Shown here one piece after another: positions 52,334 through 60,219 of a DNA stretch of 64,000 nucleotides. Position 1 is the stretch's first letter. The number at the start of each line of letters is the position of its first letter. This DNA is from Paenarthrobacter ilicis. GTDB taxonomy: Bacteria; Actinomycetota; Actinomycetes; Actinomycetales; Micrococcaceae. The stretch spans positions 1,364,001-1,428,000 of the forward strand of contig NZ_JAFBCD010000001.1 in the NCBI RefSeq assembly GCF_016907545.1. Direction: 5' to 3'. Under the pieces are notes generated by a model that ran no database searches, was not told the origin of the DNA, and saw only the letters and a list, made by a program, of their open reading frames with translations. The position numbers were made by a program, and so were the translations under genes.

Positions 52334-52513
52334 CTAGTCGCGGTTCCAGGGACCGGGATTGACCCTGTAAAGCACCGCAGCGCCGATGACTGCCCCCAGC
52401 AGTGCCCCGTAAAGTGCGCCGCCGGCCGCACGGCCAATGAGTGTTCCGATGACTGCACCGATCACGACGCCCAGAAAGAGGCCACGGCCGTTGCGATGGG
52501 GTTTGCGGGTCAT
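52334..52513 (-). CDS. Glycine-zipper miniprotein (59 residues)
   Basis: After a basic start (MTRKPHRNGRG) the whole protein is one or two glycine-zipper helices (GVVIGAVIGTLIGRAAGGAL, then GALLGAVIGAAVLY) ending NPGPWNRD. Such small proteins sit in membranes and may oligomerise; function unknown. ATG 52513 is chosen over GTG 52519 because TAGGCT lies exactly 6 nt upstream (52520-52525), the leaderless pattern. It is between the efflux pump gene and the MprF-like gene on the same strand. Confidence 0.72.
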   Translation of the reverse strand: MTRKPHRNGRGLFLGVVIGAVIGTLIGRAAGGALYGALLGAVIGAAVLYRVNPGPWNRD

Positions 52514-52530
52514 GGTCACAGCCTACGGTG

Positions 52531-53754
52531 CTAGTGGATGGACGGAACGGTCCGTGGCCGGACAATCAGCCACAAAGCGGTGATGGAGCCGAGGATGCAG
52601 ACCGCCATGACCGAGCCCATGGGAACGGCCGAACCGACGCCGAGCCAGCCAACCACCGGCGGCACGATGCCCGCCATCATGAACTGGGACGCGCCCAGCA
52701 GTGAAGCAGCAGTGCCCGCTTGCGCTCCATGGTTGGCCAGTGACAGGACCTGCACGCAGGGAAACATGAAGCCGGTGGCGCAGATGTAGAACCACAGGGG
52801 AACCAGAATTCCCCAGAGTCCTGCACCCAGAAGGTCCAGGACCACGATCAGTGCCGCCAGGAACACCATCACAAGGGTGGCGCCGGCCACGATCCATTGA
52901 GGGGCCACCCTGCGGATGAGCCGGGAGCTGATCTGAACGCCCGCCACGATTCCCAGGGAGTTGATGCCAAACAGAATTCCGTATTGCTGCGGCGAGAAGC
53001 CGTAAACGTTCTGGAAAAGGAACGTGGACGCTGAAAGGTAGGCAAAGAGGCCGCCGAAGTTGAGGCTTCCCACCAGGACCATGCCAACGAAAATCCTGTC
53101 GCTCAGGACGCTCTTGTAGCGTTGGCGGACTGTGACCGTGGATTTTCCGCGTTGTTCAGCCGGGAGGGTCTCCTTGATGAAGAAAATCGATGCCAGGATC
53201 ACCAGCAGGCCGTAGGACGCCAGGAAGTAGAAGATTCCCGGCCAAGGAAAGGCCAGCAGCAGCTGGGATCCGATGACCGGTGCAAGGATCGGGGCAAGTC
53301 CGTTGACCAGGGACATGCGGGAAAACATCCGGACCATCGAATAGCCGTGGAAGAGGTCCCGGACCATTGCCATCGCCACCACGCCGCCACCGGCGGCGCC
53401 GATGCCCATGAGCACCCTGAACAATGACAACCAGCCAATGTCCGTCGCCAGCGCCGCGCCGATCGACGAGGCGATGTGTACCGCCGTGGCCAGGATCAGG
53501 GGAAGCCGCCGCCCCACCTTGTCACTGAAGGGGCCCACCACCAGTTGTCCCAGGCCGAACCCGACGGTGGTGCCCGTCAACGTCAGTTGGATGGCAGCCG
53601 CGGAGACGTCAAAGCTTTTCTCGAGCGCGGGGAATGCGGGAAGGTACAGGTCAATAGTGAACGGACCAAGAGCGGTGAGGGCGCCCAGCAGAAGGATGTA
53701 GACAAGTTTTTCGCGTCGGCTGAGTGAATCACCGGGAGCAGTTGGAGAGGTCAC
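52531..53754 (-). CDS. MFS multidrug efflux transporter, Bcr/CflA type
   Basis: The 407-residue protein has 12 predicted helices. The first segment (LGALTALGPFTIDLYLPAFP) and the motif A-like loop GQLVVGPFSDKVGRRLPL are typical of Bcr/CflA drug:H+ antiporters; the motif C region (GGGVVAMAMVRDLF) follows. The start is uncertain: GTG 53754 is 8 nt after TAGGAT (53763-53768), ATG 53760 only 2 nt after it. Upstream, two 15-bp direct repeats 22 bp apart overlap the promoter. Confidence 0.9.
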   Translation of the reverse strand: MTSPTAPGDSLSRREKLVYILLLGALTALGPFTIDLYLPAFPALEKSFDVSAAAIQLTLTGTTVGFGLGQLVVGPFSDKVGRRLPLILATAVHIASSIGAALATDIGWLSLFRVLMGIGAAGGGVVAMAMVRDLFHGYSMVRMFSRMSLVNGLAPILAPVIGSQLLLAFPWPGIFYFLASYGLLVILASIFFIKETLPAEQRGKSTVTVRQRYKSVLSDRIFVGMVLVGSLNFGGLFAYLSASTFLFQNVYGFSPQQYGILFGINSLGIVAGVQISSRLIRRVAPQWIVAGATLVMVFLAALIVVLDLLGAGLWGILVPLWFYICATGFMFPCVQVLSLANHGAQAGTAASLLGASQFMMAGIVPPVVGWLGVGSAVPMGSVMAVCILGSITALWLIVRPRTVPSIH

Positions 53755-53762
53755 GATCATCC

Positions 53763-53803
53763 ATCCTATGGCCTGGATCATCGTTGGGTATGGCTTGGAT
53801 CAT
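53763..53803 (-). promoter_or_regulatory. Efflux-pump promoter with 22-bp-spaced direct-repeat operator
   Basis: The -10 is TAGGAT (53763-53768, minus strand). TATGGC(C/T)TGGATCAT occurs at 53767-53781 and 53789-53803, with one mismatch in 15 and an offset of 22 bp, i.e. two DNA turns, so a regulator would contact both on one face across the -10/-35 region. Confidence 0.55.
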
Positions 53804-53954
53804 ATTTAAAGTCCCCGCGTCGGATGCGCCACGGACCGTACCCGAAAGTTAAGCAGGAACCTGAATGATAGTTTTGTGGACAGGTGCCCGCGGCGATCTC
53901 CATCCGGCCGTGTGCGCAATCACCAAGCCCAGAGGAAGCAGTTAGGCGGAATCC

Positions 53955-54803
53955 ATGAGTGGACGTCACACCGGCAGGACCAGCCAAGGACCCGCCATAC
54001 GAACTTTGCCGAAGACCCTCAAGCTTGTTGCGCGCCTGGCCCCGCGGCAGATCAATGATGAGATCGCCCTGGCCAAGGTGGAACTCAAGCGCAAGGCCAC
54101 CCAGGTTGGCGTCGCAGGCGCTTTCTTCGGAGTAGCACTGGTCTTCCTCGCGCTGCTGGTGATCGCCTTGGTGGTTGCTGCAATTCTGGGGTTGGCAACC
54201 ATCATGCCTGGCTGGCTGGCTGCGCTGGTTGTCGCCGCATTCTTCCTGGTGATTGTTGCCATCGCGGCGCTGATCGGGCTGGCCAAATTCAAGAAGGCCA
54301 TGCCTCTGATGCCGGAGGACACCATCCGGGGTATCAAGCACGACCTCGGCATTGCCAAGGAGGGCTCACACTTCGACGAGTCCGTCCTTGACCCGAATTC
54401 GCCAGCTGCCAAGGCCGCCAAAGCCCAAAAGGAAGCGGCCGCTGAGAAGGCCAAGGCTGAAAAGGCTGCCAAGGAGGCAACCAAGGAAGCGGATGCAGTC
54501 AAGGCACCCACCGAAGGCGAACTCCGGTCGCGCCTGACCAGGCGTCGCCAGCACCTCACCGGGGTCCGCGACGAACTTGGCGAGCAGCTGGACGTCAAGA
54601 AGCAGGGCCAGGCGCTGTTGGACAGCGCCACTGGAAAGTTCCGGGAAGGCAAAGACGTGGCTGCTGCCCGCTTGGCTGACCTGAACGACTCTGTGCCCAA
54701 CACCGTCACCGAACGCATGTCAGCGCACTGGAAGGATCTTGCCGCATTCGCTGCGGCCGCAGTGGTATTCGTTGTTGCCTTGCGGAAGTTGCTGAAAAAG
54801 TAA
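53955..54803 (+). CDS. Phage holin family (Phage_holin_3_6) protein with DUF3618-like C-terminus
   Basis: The 282-residue protein begins with a soluble helix (PRQINDEIALAKVELKRKA), two membrane helices (about 54-80 and 86-112), a long Ala/Lys/Glu coiled-coil (about 150-185), a DUF3618-like stretch (LRSRLTRRRQHLTGVRDELG) and a final membrane helix (FAAAAVVFVVALRK). Despite the name this is a chromosomal actinobacterial envelope protein with no lysis genes nearby. ATG 53955 follows AGGCGGA. The 200-bp spacer before it holds both this promoter and that of the efflux pump. Confidence 0.85.
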   Translation: MSGRHTGRTSQGPAIRTLPKTLKLVARLAPRQINDEIALAKVELKRKATQVGVAGAFFGVALVFLALLVIALVVAAILGLATIMPGWLAALVVAAFFLVIVAIAALIGLAKFKKAMPLMPEDTIRGIKHDLGIAKEGSHFDESVLDPNSPAAKAAKAQKEAAAEKAKAEKAAKEATKEADAVKAPTEGELRSRLTRRRQHLTGVRDELGEQLDVKKQGQALLDSATGKFREGKDVAAARLADLNDSVPNTVTERMSAHWKDLAAFAAAAVVFVVALRKLLKK

Positions 54804-54849
54804 CACCTGCACCAGGCGCCAAATACCGGGAACGAGGAAGGGGGCCCAC

Positions 54850-55473
54850 GTGAGGTTGATTGGTGCCGGCTCGCGTCCTGGCCGCCCCCAGGTGGACCAC
54901 GACGCCATCCTCACCGTTCCCAACGCCATTACAGTCCTTCGCTTTATGGGCGTGCCGTTGTTTGTGTGGTTGGTCCTCGCCCAAAAGGAGTACGGCTTCG
55001 CGGTCCTGGTGCTGGTGGTCATGGGCAGTACCGATTGGGTGGATGGCTACGTCGCCCGTCGCTTCGACCAAACGTCCAAGCTCGGCAGGATCCTGGATCC
55101 CATGGCGGACAGGGCGGCACTCCTGGCCGTTGCCCTGACGTTGGTGATTGCCGGCGTCGTGCAGTGGTGGTATCTCGCTGCGCTGCTGGTTCCCGATGCC
55201 ATCCTTGCCGTTGCTTCGCTGGTGTACTTCCGCAACCACCCGGATCTTCCCGTGAGCATCATCGGAAAAATCCGGACGGGACTCCTGCTGGTCGGTACGC
55301 CGTTGCTGGTTTTGTCCAAATTGCCGATACCGTTCACTGAGGTTTACTTTGTGGGCGCATGGACGTTCCTGGGGCTGGGTCTCGCGGGACATTGGATAGC
55401 TGCCTACAACTATTTCTGGGCTATTTTGCGTAAGGGTAAAGATCTGAAAACCAACGACGGCGAACTCAGCTGA
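54850..55473 (+). CDS. CDP-alcohol phosphatidyltransferase family enzyme (PgsA/Cls-like)
   Basis: The 207-residue membrane enzyme has six helices and the complete CDP-alcohol phosphotransferase motif D(x)2DG(x)2AR(x)8G(x)3D(x)3D: Asp62, Asp65, Gly66, Ala69-Arg70, Gly79, Asp83, Asp87 (STDWVDGYVARRF, GRILDPMAD). It joins a CDP-diacylglycerol unit to an alcohol acceptor, e.g. glycerol-3-phosphate or phosphatidylglycerol; the acceptor is not determined. The start is GTG 54850 after a G/A-rich ribosome site (GAGGAAGGGG). It overlaps the next gene by one base. Confidence 0.9.
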   Translation: MRLIGAGSRPGRPQVDHDAILTVPNAITVLRFMGVPLFVWLVLAQKEYGFAVLVLVVMGSTDWVDGYVARRFDQTSKLGRILDPMADRAALLAVALTLVIAGVVQWWYLAALLVPDAILAVASLVYFRNHPDLPVSIIGKIRTGLLLVGTPLLVLSKLPIPFTEVYFVGAWTFLGLGLAGHWIAAYNYFWAILRKGKDLKTNDGELS

Positions 55474-56381
55474 TGGTCTGGCTTGCGGTTTTCCTCGCGG
55501 TCATGGGTGCCTTCTTCCTTGCCATCGGCGCTCAACGCCAGGGGAGCGCGGTCAAGGCGGACACAGGTGGCTTGGCGCTCAGCTCCAACGGTTTCCTCAG
55601 GCTGCTGCGAAATCCCCGCTGGATGCTCGGCTTGCTTTTCCTTGCACTGGGAATGGCCATGAATGCCGTAGCACTGGTTTCCGCGCCGCTCACCGTGGTG
55701 CAACCCATCGGTGCCATAGCACTGGTCATCACCACGGTGGTCAACGCCAAAGACCAAGGCCTCACCATCAACAGGGCCACGGTGGTGGCGATTACCTGCT
55801 GCGTCACCGGCTCCGCGGCGTTCGTGCTCCTGGCGGTCAACGTGACCCAGGAAAACCACCACGTCAACGCTGAGGATGAGCTGACAATTGTCCTGTTGCT
55901 CGCCCTCGCCGTGGGACTGTTCGGAACTCTGGCGGTGCTGTTCAAACACCGTATGAGCGCATTCATCTACATTCTGGGGGCAGGTGTCCTTTTTGGATTC
56001 GTTGCAGTGCTGACCCGCATCATCGGCAAGCATCTGCTGGATCCCAACGGACTCTTCCTGCTCAATGTCCAGTGGTACACCCTGATAGCCATTGCCGCTG
56101 CGGGTGGACTGGGTTCCTGGTTCGTCCAAAGCGCCTACTCGGGCGGCCCCCCGGATCTGGTGATCGCCGGCCTGACAGTCATCGACCCCATGGTGGGAAT
56201 TGCGATCGGCATTGTGATCCTTGGTGAGCTTCGTCCCGATGTCCACGCCGTCATGGCGATAGCAATGGCTGCGGCGGCTTCCCTTGCTATCGTGGGAGTC
56301 ATAGCGCTGAGCCGGCATCACCCGGAAGTCACCAAACGCAAGAAGGAAGCCAAGGCGGCCAACCGTAAGGCCCAGGGCTGA
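55473..56381 (+). CDS. DMT-superfamily (EamA-like/NIPA-like) transporter
   Basis: The 302-residue membrane protein has nine to ten helices. Segments VSAPLTVVQPIGAIALVITT and NVQWYTLIAIAAAGGLGSWF, and the pattern of small residues in helices, fit DMT-type permeases (EamA/magnesium-NIPA-like groups). Substrate unknown. ATG 55473 shares its first base with the previous stop (TGATG), so translation is coupled to the phosphatidyltransferase. The end is Lys/Ala-rich. Confidence 0.82.
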   Translation: MVWLAVFLAVMGAFFLAIGAQRQGSAVKADTGGLALSSNGFLRLLRNPRWMLGLLFLALGMAMNAVALVSAPLTVVQPIGAIALVITTVVNAKDQGLTINRATVVAITCCVTGSAAFVLLAVNVTQENHHVNAEDELTIVLLLALAVGLFGTLAVLFKHRMSAFIYILGAGVLFGFVAVLTRIIGKHLLDPNGLFLLNVQWYTLIAIAAAGGLGSWFVQSAYSGGPPDLVIAGLTVIDPMVGIAIGIVILGELRPDVHAVMAIAMAAAASLAIVGVIALSRHHPEVTKRKKEAKAANRKAQG

Positions 56382-56485
56382 CGATTTACCTTGCGCCCCC
56401 GCTTTGTTGCGGGCGGCAAACCGGCGACACCGCAGCTGTGGATTCATCACCGCTGTCCGCACCGTGACCATCAGGAGTTCTCCAC

Positions 56486-57682
56486 GTGACCATTCCCGAC
56501 ACCAACAAACCCCTCACTATCCTGATTGCGGCGGACACCTACCCGCCGCACGTCAACGGAGCCGCGCAGTTCGGCTACCGCTTGGCCAAGGGAATGACGG
56601 CGCGCGGACACAACGTGCACGTCCTGGCTTGCCGGCAGGACAAGGGCAAGAGCTTCTCCGAGTTCCGGGATGAGGCGACGGTCCACCGTCTCCGCTCCCA
56701 CGGGGTATTCACCCATGAGTACTTCCGGATTTGCTTCCCCTGGGAAATCAAGAAGGAAATCAGCCTGCTTTTCGACAAAGTGCAGCCCGACGTAGTGCAC
56801 ATCCAAAGCCACTACATGATTGGCGAGCAGGTACTGTACGAGGCCGTCAGGCGAGGCATCAGGATCGTGGCCACCAACCACTTCATGCCGGAAAACCTGA
56901 ACCCGTTCCTGCCGTTCCCGGCATGGTTCAAGGACATCGTGGGACGTGTTTCCTGGAAGGACATGGGCAAGGTCATGGGCCAGGCCGATGTGGTCACTAC
57001 ACCCACTCCGCTTGCTGCCAAAGCCATGCACCAGCATGCTTTCCTGCGTAAGGTGCTGCCGTTGTCCAACGGCATCGACTCTTCTGCGTACGAACTCCTT
57101 CCGGGCGAGATCATTGAGCCCCACACCCACCCCACGGTTCTTTTTGCCGGCCGGTTGGCCGAAGAAAAGCACGTCAACGTTTTGATTGACGCTGTTGCCA
57201 AGACGCCGCGCGAGCTCAACGTCCACCTTGAGATCGTGGGAGGCGGGGAGGTCCGGCCCGCCCTGGAAGCCCAGGTTGCACGGCTCGGTTTGGGAGACAG
57301 GGTGAAGTTCCTCGGCCTGGCCAGCGATGAAGACCTTCGGGAGGCGTACATCAAGGCCGACATCTTCTGCATGCCCGGCACTGCAGAGCTCCAGTCACTG
57401 GTGACCCTGGAAGCCATGTCCGCGTCCACGCCCGTTCTTTTGGCCAATGCCATGGCCCTGCCGCACCTGGTCCGCGACGGTGAGAACGGTTACCTGTTCA
57501 CCCCCAACGACAGCGACGAGCTGGCCGGGAAAATCACCAAGTTGGTGGAGCTTCCCGAGGACCAGCTGAAGGCCATGGGCAAGCTCAGCCGCGAGATGGT
57601 GGAGCCCCACAGCCTCAACGGCACCCTGCAGACCTTTGAGGACCTCTACCGCGGAGCGTCCTACGAGGACATGGTGGTGTGA
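56486..57682 (+). CDS. GT4-family glycosyltransferase
   Basis: The 398-residue GT-B enzyme has an N-terminal acceptor half (ILIAADTYPPHVNGAAQFGY; SHYMIGEQVLYEAVRRG) and a C-terminal donor half with VLFAGRLAEEKHVNVLIDA and the E(x)7E-like signature in GTAELQSLVTLEAMSASTPV. It resembles actinobacterial mannosyl- or glucosyltransferases that glycosylate lipids (MgtA/PimB-like), but donor and acceptor are not fixed by sequence. The start is GTG 56486, after CAGGAG. The preceding lipid-synthesis genes support a glycolipid role. Confidence 0.9.
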   Translation: MTIPDTNKPLTILIAADTYPPHVNGAAQFGYRLAKGMTARGHNVHVLACRQDKGKSFSEFRDEATVHRLRSHGVFTHEYFRICFPWEIKKEISLLFDKVQPDVVHIQSHYMIGEQVLYEAVRRGIRIVATNHFMPENLNPFLPFPAWFKDIVGRVSWKDMGKVMGQADVVTTPTPLAAKAMHQHAFLRKVLPLSNGIDSSAYELLPGEIIEPHTHPTVLFAGRLAEEKHVNVLIDAVAKTPRELNVHLEIVGGGEVRPALEAQVARLGLGDRVKFLGLASDEDLREAYIKADIFCMPGTAELQSLVTLEAMSASTPVLLANAMALPHLVRDGENGYLFTPNDSDELAGKITKLVELPEDQLKAMGKLSREMVEPHSLNGTLQTFEDLYRGASYEDMVV

Positions 57683-57764
57683 CCCGAGCACTGCTTCCCA
57701 GCCATTAGTATTGCTAGAGTGCTTTTCCCGGTGAGGAGATTTTTCTTCGGACCGGGCAGCGCAT

Positions 57765-57838
57765 GGGGCTATAGCTCAGCTGGTTAGAGCGCGGGACTCA
57801 TAATCCTAAGGTCCTCGGTTCAAGTCCGAGTAGCCCTA
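57765..57838 (+). tRNA. tRNA-Met (anticodon CAT)
   Basis: The 74-nt cloverleaf has acceptor GGGGCTA/TAGCCCT (first pair G-T), D-arm AGCTCAGCTGGTTAGAGC, anticodon stem-loop GGGACTCATAATCCT and T-arm CTCGGTTCAAGTCCGAG; discriminator A. It lacks the initiator features, so elongator Met is most likely; a lysidine-type tRNA-Ile(CAT) cannot be excluded by eye. CCA is not encoded. Confidence 0.92.
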
Positions 57839-57867
57839 CTTTTACACGGAGAACTTTTACACGGAGA
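57838..57867. repeat. Exact 15-bp tandem duplication at the tRNA-Met 3' end
   Basis: ACTTTTACACGGAGA occurs at 57838-57852 and again at 57853-57867. The first copy begins with the tRNA discriminator base; the second runs into the terminator stem. Confidence 0.85.
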
Positions 57868-57905
57868 GCCGTGGTTGACGAGGAATCGTCGGCCACGGCT
57901 CTTTT
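57865..57905 (+). terminator. Terminator after tRNA-Met
   Basis: AGAGCCGTGG pairs with CCACGGCTCT (57893-57902), extended inside by TGACG/CGTCG, followed by TTT. Confidence 0.92.
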
Positions 57906-57931
57906 GCGTTGCGCGTCACAGCGCCTTTTGG

Positions 57932-57953
57932 TAAGTTACTGATCAGTAACTTA
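57932..57953 (+). promoter_or_regulatory. Perfect 22-bp palindromic operator before the acyl-CoA dehydrogenase
   Basis: TAAGTTACTGATCAGTAACTTA is a perfect palindrome, 94 nt before the ATG. TTGGTA (57929-57934) overlaps its left edge as a possible -35. Length and symmetry fit a TetR-type repressor, as is common for fatty-acid and amino-acid degradation genes; no such regulator is encoded in this window. Confidence 0.7.
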
Positions 57954-58046
57954 GTCAGTCGGCGCCACGGCTGTCCGATACACGCCGGGCACGGGCGCTC
58001 ACCTGACGCTGACGGGGTCGAAGCCGACCACCTTGAAGGAGCGCAC

Positions 58047-59237
58047 ATGTCCAACGCCGCATTTGATGCCAGTACCCTCCCGTATGCGGACGGTGACTTC
58101 TACGCCTTCGAGCAGATGCTGACGGGCAAGGAGCGGGACCGCCTCGCAGAGGTCCGGGAATTTTTGGCCCGCGAAGTCAAGCCGATCGCCGTCGACTGTT
58201 GGAATCGGGGCGAATTCCCCATGGACCTGATCCCCAAGCTTGCCGAGTTGGATCTGGTCAGCCCCGTCCGCCGCCAGGGCTACTCCAACCTCTTTGCCGG
58301 CATGCTGCACGCCGAAGTGACGCGCGCAGACGCCTCGATCGCCACGTTCATGGGTGTCCACGACGGACTCTTTACCGGCTCGATCGAGGCCCTTGCGTCC
58401 CAAGAGCAAAAGGATGCGTGGCTCCCGGACATCTACGCGCTGAAAAAGATCGGCGCGTTCGGGCTGACCGAACCCTTGGGTGGTTCGGATGTTGCCGGTG
58501 GAACCCGGACCACCGCACAGCGCGATGGTGACAGCTGGATCCTCAACGGGGCCAAGCGCTGGATCGGAAACGCCACGTTCTCTGACTGGGTTGTCATCTA
58601 TGCCCGCGATGTCGCCGACAACCAGGTGAAAGCGTTCCTGGTGGACACCACGCTGCCGGGCTTCTCCGCGAGCAAGATCGAGAACAAGATTTCCCTGCGA
58701 ACCGTCCAGAATGCTGACATTACTTTGGACAACGTAGTGGTCCCCGACTTCTTCAAGTTGGCCAACGCCAACAGCTTCCGTGACACCAACAAGGTGCTCA
58801 AAGTGACGCGGTTGGCAGTGGCGTGGCAGGCTGTGGGCCTGCAGATGGCTGCCTTCGATGTCGCCCGCAGCTACGCCGTGGAGCGCCAGCAGTTCGGGCG
58901 CCCCTTGGCGGCATTCCAGTTGGTGCAGAACCAGTTGGTGCAGATCCTCGGCAACACGGTGGCGTCCATGGGCATGATGGTGCGACTTGCGCAGTTGGAG
59001 GACGCCGGAGTGGCCAAGGACGAGCAGTCCGCACTGGCCAAGGCCTTCGCCACCGCCCGCATGCGGGAGAGCGTAGCCCTGGGCCGGGGCATTCTTGGCG
59101 GAAACGGCATTGTCACCGATTACGGCATGGCCAAGATCTTTTCCGACGCGGAAGCCATCTACTCCTACGAAGGCACCCACGAGATCAACACCCTGGTGAC
59201 CGGCCGGGCCATCACAGGAGTCTCCGCCATCGTCTAG
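58047..59237 (+). CDS. Acyl-CoA dehydrogenase, glutaryl-CoA dehydrogenase-like
   Basis: This 396-residue FAD enzyme has GAFGLTEPLGGSDVAGGTRT (FAD/acyl contacts), WIGNATFSDWVVIYAR, FGRPLAAFQLVQNQL and ILGGNGIVTDYGMAKIFSD. The catalytic base is Glu375 in SYEGTHEINTLVTGRAI, placed as in glutaryl-CoA dehydrogenases, which oxidise and decarboxylate glutaryl-CoA to crotonyl-CoA in lysine/tryptophan breakdown. Short-chain acyl-CoA alternatives remain open. ATG 58047 follows GAAGGAG. Confidence 0.9.
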   Translation: MSNAAFDASTLPYADGDFYAFEQMLTGKERDRLAEVREFLAREVKPIAVDCWNRGEFPMDLIPKLAELDLVSPVRRQGYSNLFAGMLHAEVTRADASIATFMGVHDGLFTGSIEALASQEQKDAWLPDIYALKKIGAFGLTEPLGGSDVAGGTRTTAQRDGDSWILNGAKRWIGNATFSDWVVIYARDVADNQVKAFLVDTTLPGFSASKIENKISLRTVQNADITLDNVVVPDFFKLANANSFRDTNKVLKVTRLAVAWQAVGLQMAAFDVARSYAVERQQFGRPLAAFQLVQNQLVQILGNTVASMGMMVRLAQLEDAGVAKDEQSALAKAFATARMRESVALGRGILGGNGIVTDYGMAKIFSDAEAIYSYEGTHEINTLVTGRAITGVSAIV

Positions 59238-59300
59238 GACTTCGCTTTCTCCATCCATCCTCCCGCATCTCCCTTCCAGCAACCGGCGTCATGGTCCGAC

Positions 59301-59813
59301 TCAGCCCAGCGGCAGCAGCACCGAGGGCCGCATGTCCTGGACCAGGTCCAAAGGATTGATGTAGGTGCCGTCCTGCCTGACTCCCCAGTGCAGGCAGGTG
59401 ATGGTGCCGCAGTGCCCGGGCTCCAGGGTCCCGATGGGTTGTCCCTTGTTCACGGGGTCGCCGGGTTTGAGGGTGCTGGCAACGGGTTCGAAGCTGCTTT
59501 TCAGCCCGCTGTGGTCGATGGTCAGGACCGGGCGGTCCACCACGGTGCCGCTGAAAGTGACCACGCCGTCCGCCGGCGAGGTGACCTGGGCGCCGTCGAA
59601 CGATGGCCCCAGGTCGACGCCGCGGTGACCGCTGAGCCACGGCTTATCAGGCGGATCGAAGGCCCGCTGGAGTCCCGGTTTGGGGGAGAGGGGCCAGCTC
59701 CAGTGGGTTTTGCCCGGCGAGCCGGCTGCCGGTGATGTGGAGAAAAGTGCGGTCGGTGCGGAGAAGAACACCAACGTGGTCAGCAGCAGTGCCAAAGGCT
59801 TGGAGATCGTCAT
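59301..59813 (-). CDS. M23 (LytM-type) metallopeptidase, secreted
   Basis: The 170-residue protein has a signal peptide (about residues 1-24, LALLLTTLVFFSAPTALFS) and an M23 domain: GHRGVDLGPSFDGAQVTSPA (His and Asp zinc ligands), DGVVTFSG, and CLHWGVRQDGTYINPL. The last zinc motif is LHWG with a preceding Cys where HLHWE/HxH is common, so activity is plausible but not certain. It would act on peptidoglycan outside the membrane. ATG 59813 is 7 nt after AAGACT (59821-59826), fitting a leaderless start. It is divergent from rpsB. Confidence 0.85.
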   Translation of the reverse strand: MTISKPLALLLTTLVFFSAPTALFSTSPAAGSPGKTHWSWPLSPKPGLQRAFDPPDKPWLSGHRGVDLGPSFDGAQVTSPADGVVTFSGTVVDRPVLTIDHSGLKSSFEPVASTLKPGDPVNKGQPIGTLEPGHCGTITCLHWGVRQDGTYINPLDLVQDMRPSVLLPLG

Positions 59814-59913
59814 GGGTTCCAGTCTTCCGAGGGGACCGGTGGCCTTCCAGACCCGCACTGCAGTATGTGGATAACCACTGCTGCGGACGGTCAAACCGGC
59901 GGACCTGCTGTAG

Positions 59914-60219
59914 TACACTTATTGGAGCAGTTTGCTGTGCCCTCAAGCTTGTTCAGAAGCATGTCTCATTCAGATATGCGGGGGTCCCAAGCTGACTACG
60001 CGTATCCAGCCCTCCACCAGCGAAGCCCTTGGCTTCAGGCTGCGGAGGATTGTGCCTCTTGCGGTCCGCCTGAGCTTTATGCCCGGGTCGGATGAGAAGC
60101 GCAATGGATGCCAGGAGCCACGCCCGTCCGGGTCAAGGCTAAACAACCGTCAACTATTGGCAGGGTAAGAGCAGCCCCATGGGCTCTCTCATGAATGACC
60201 TGCCGGAAGGAGCGTCGGC
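59914..60219 (+). promoter_or_regulatory. Long non-coding leader of rpsB with putative promoter and hairpin
   Basis: The 406-bp gap between the peptidase start and rpsB holds no credible gene. TACACT (59914-59919) is a possible -10, which would give a ~295-nt leader. Near the gene, GAGCAGCCC/GGGCTCTC (about 60169-60187) forms a bulged stem with a CAT loop before the ribosome site GGAAGGAG. Ribosomal-protein leaders are often autoregulated; this one matches no family I can name. Confidence 0.5.

Noticed and set aside
52334..52513. Toxin-type small membrane protein with antisense RNA
   Set aside because: The glycine-zipper miniprotein has no visible antisense promoter or antitoxin gene. A toxin role cannot be supported.
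53955..54803. Prophage remnant because of the holin-family protein
   Set aside because: The Phage_holin_3_6 family is widespread as a chromosomal actinobacterial envelope protein; no endolysin, integrase or structural phage genes are nearby.
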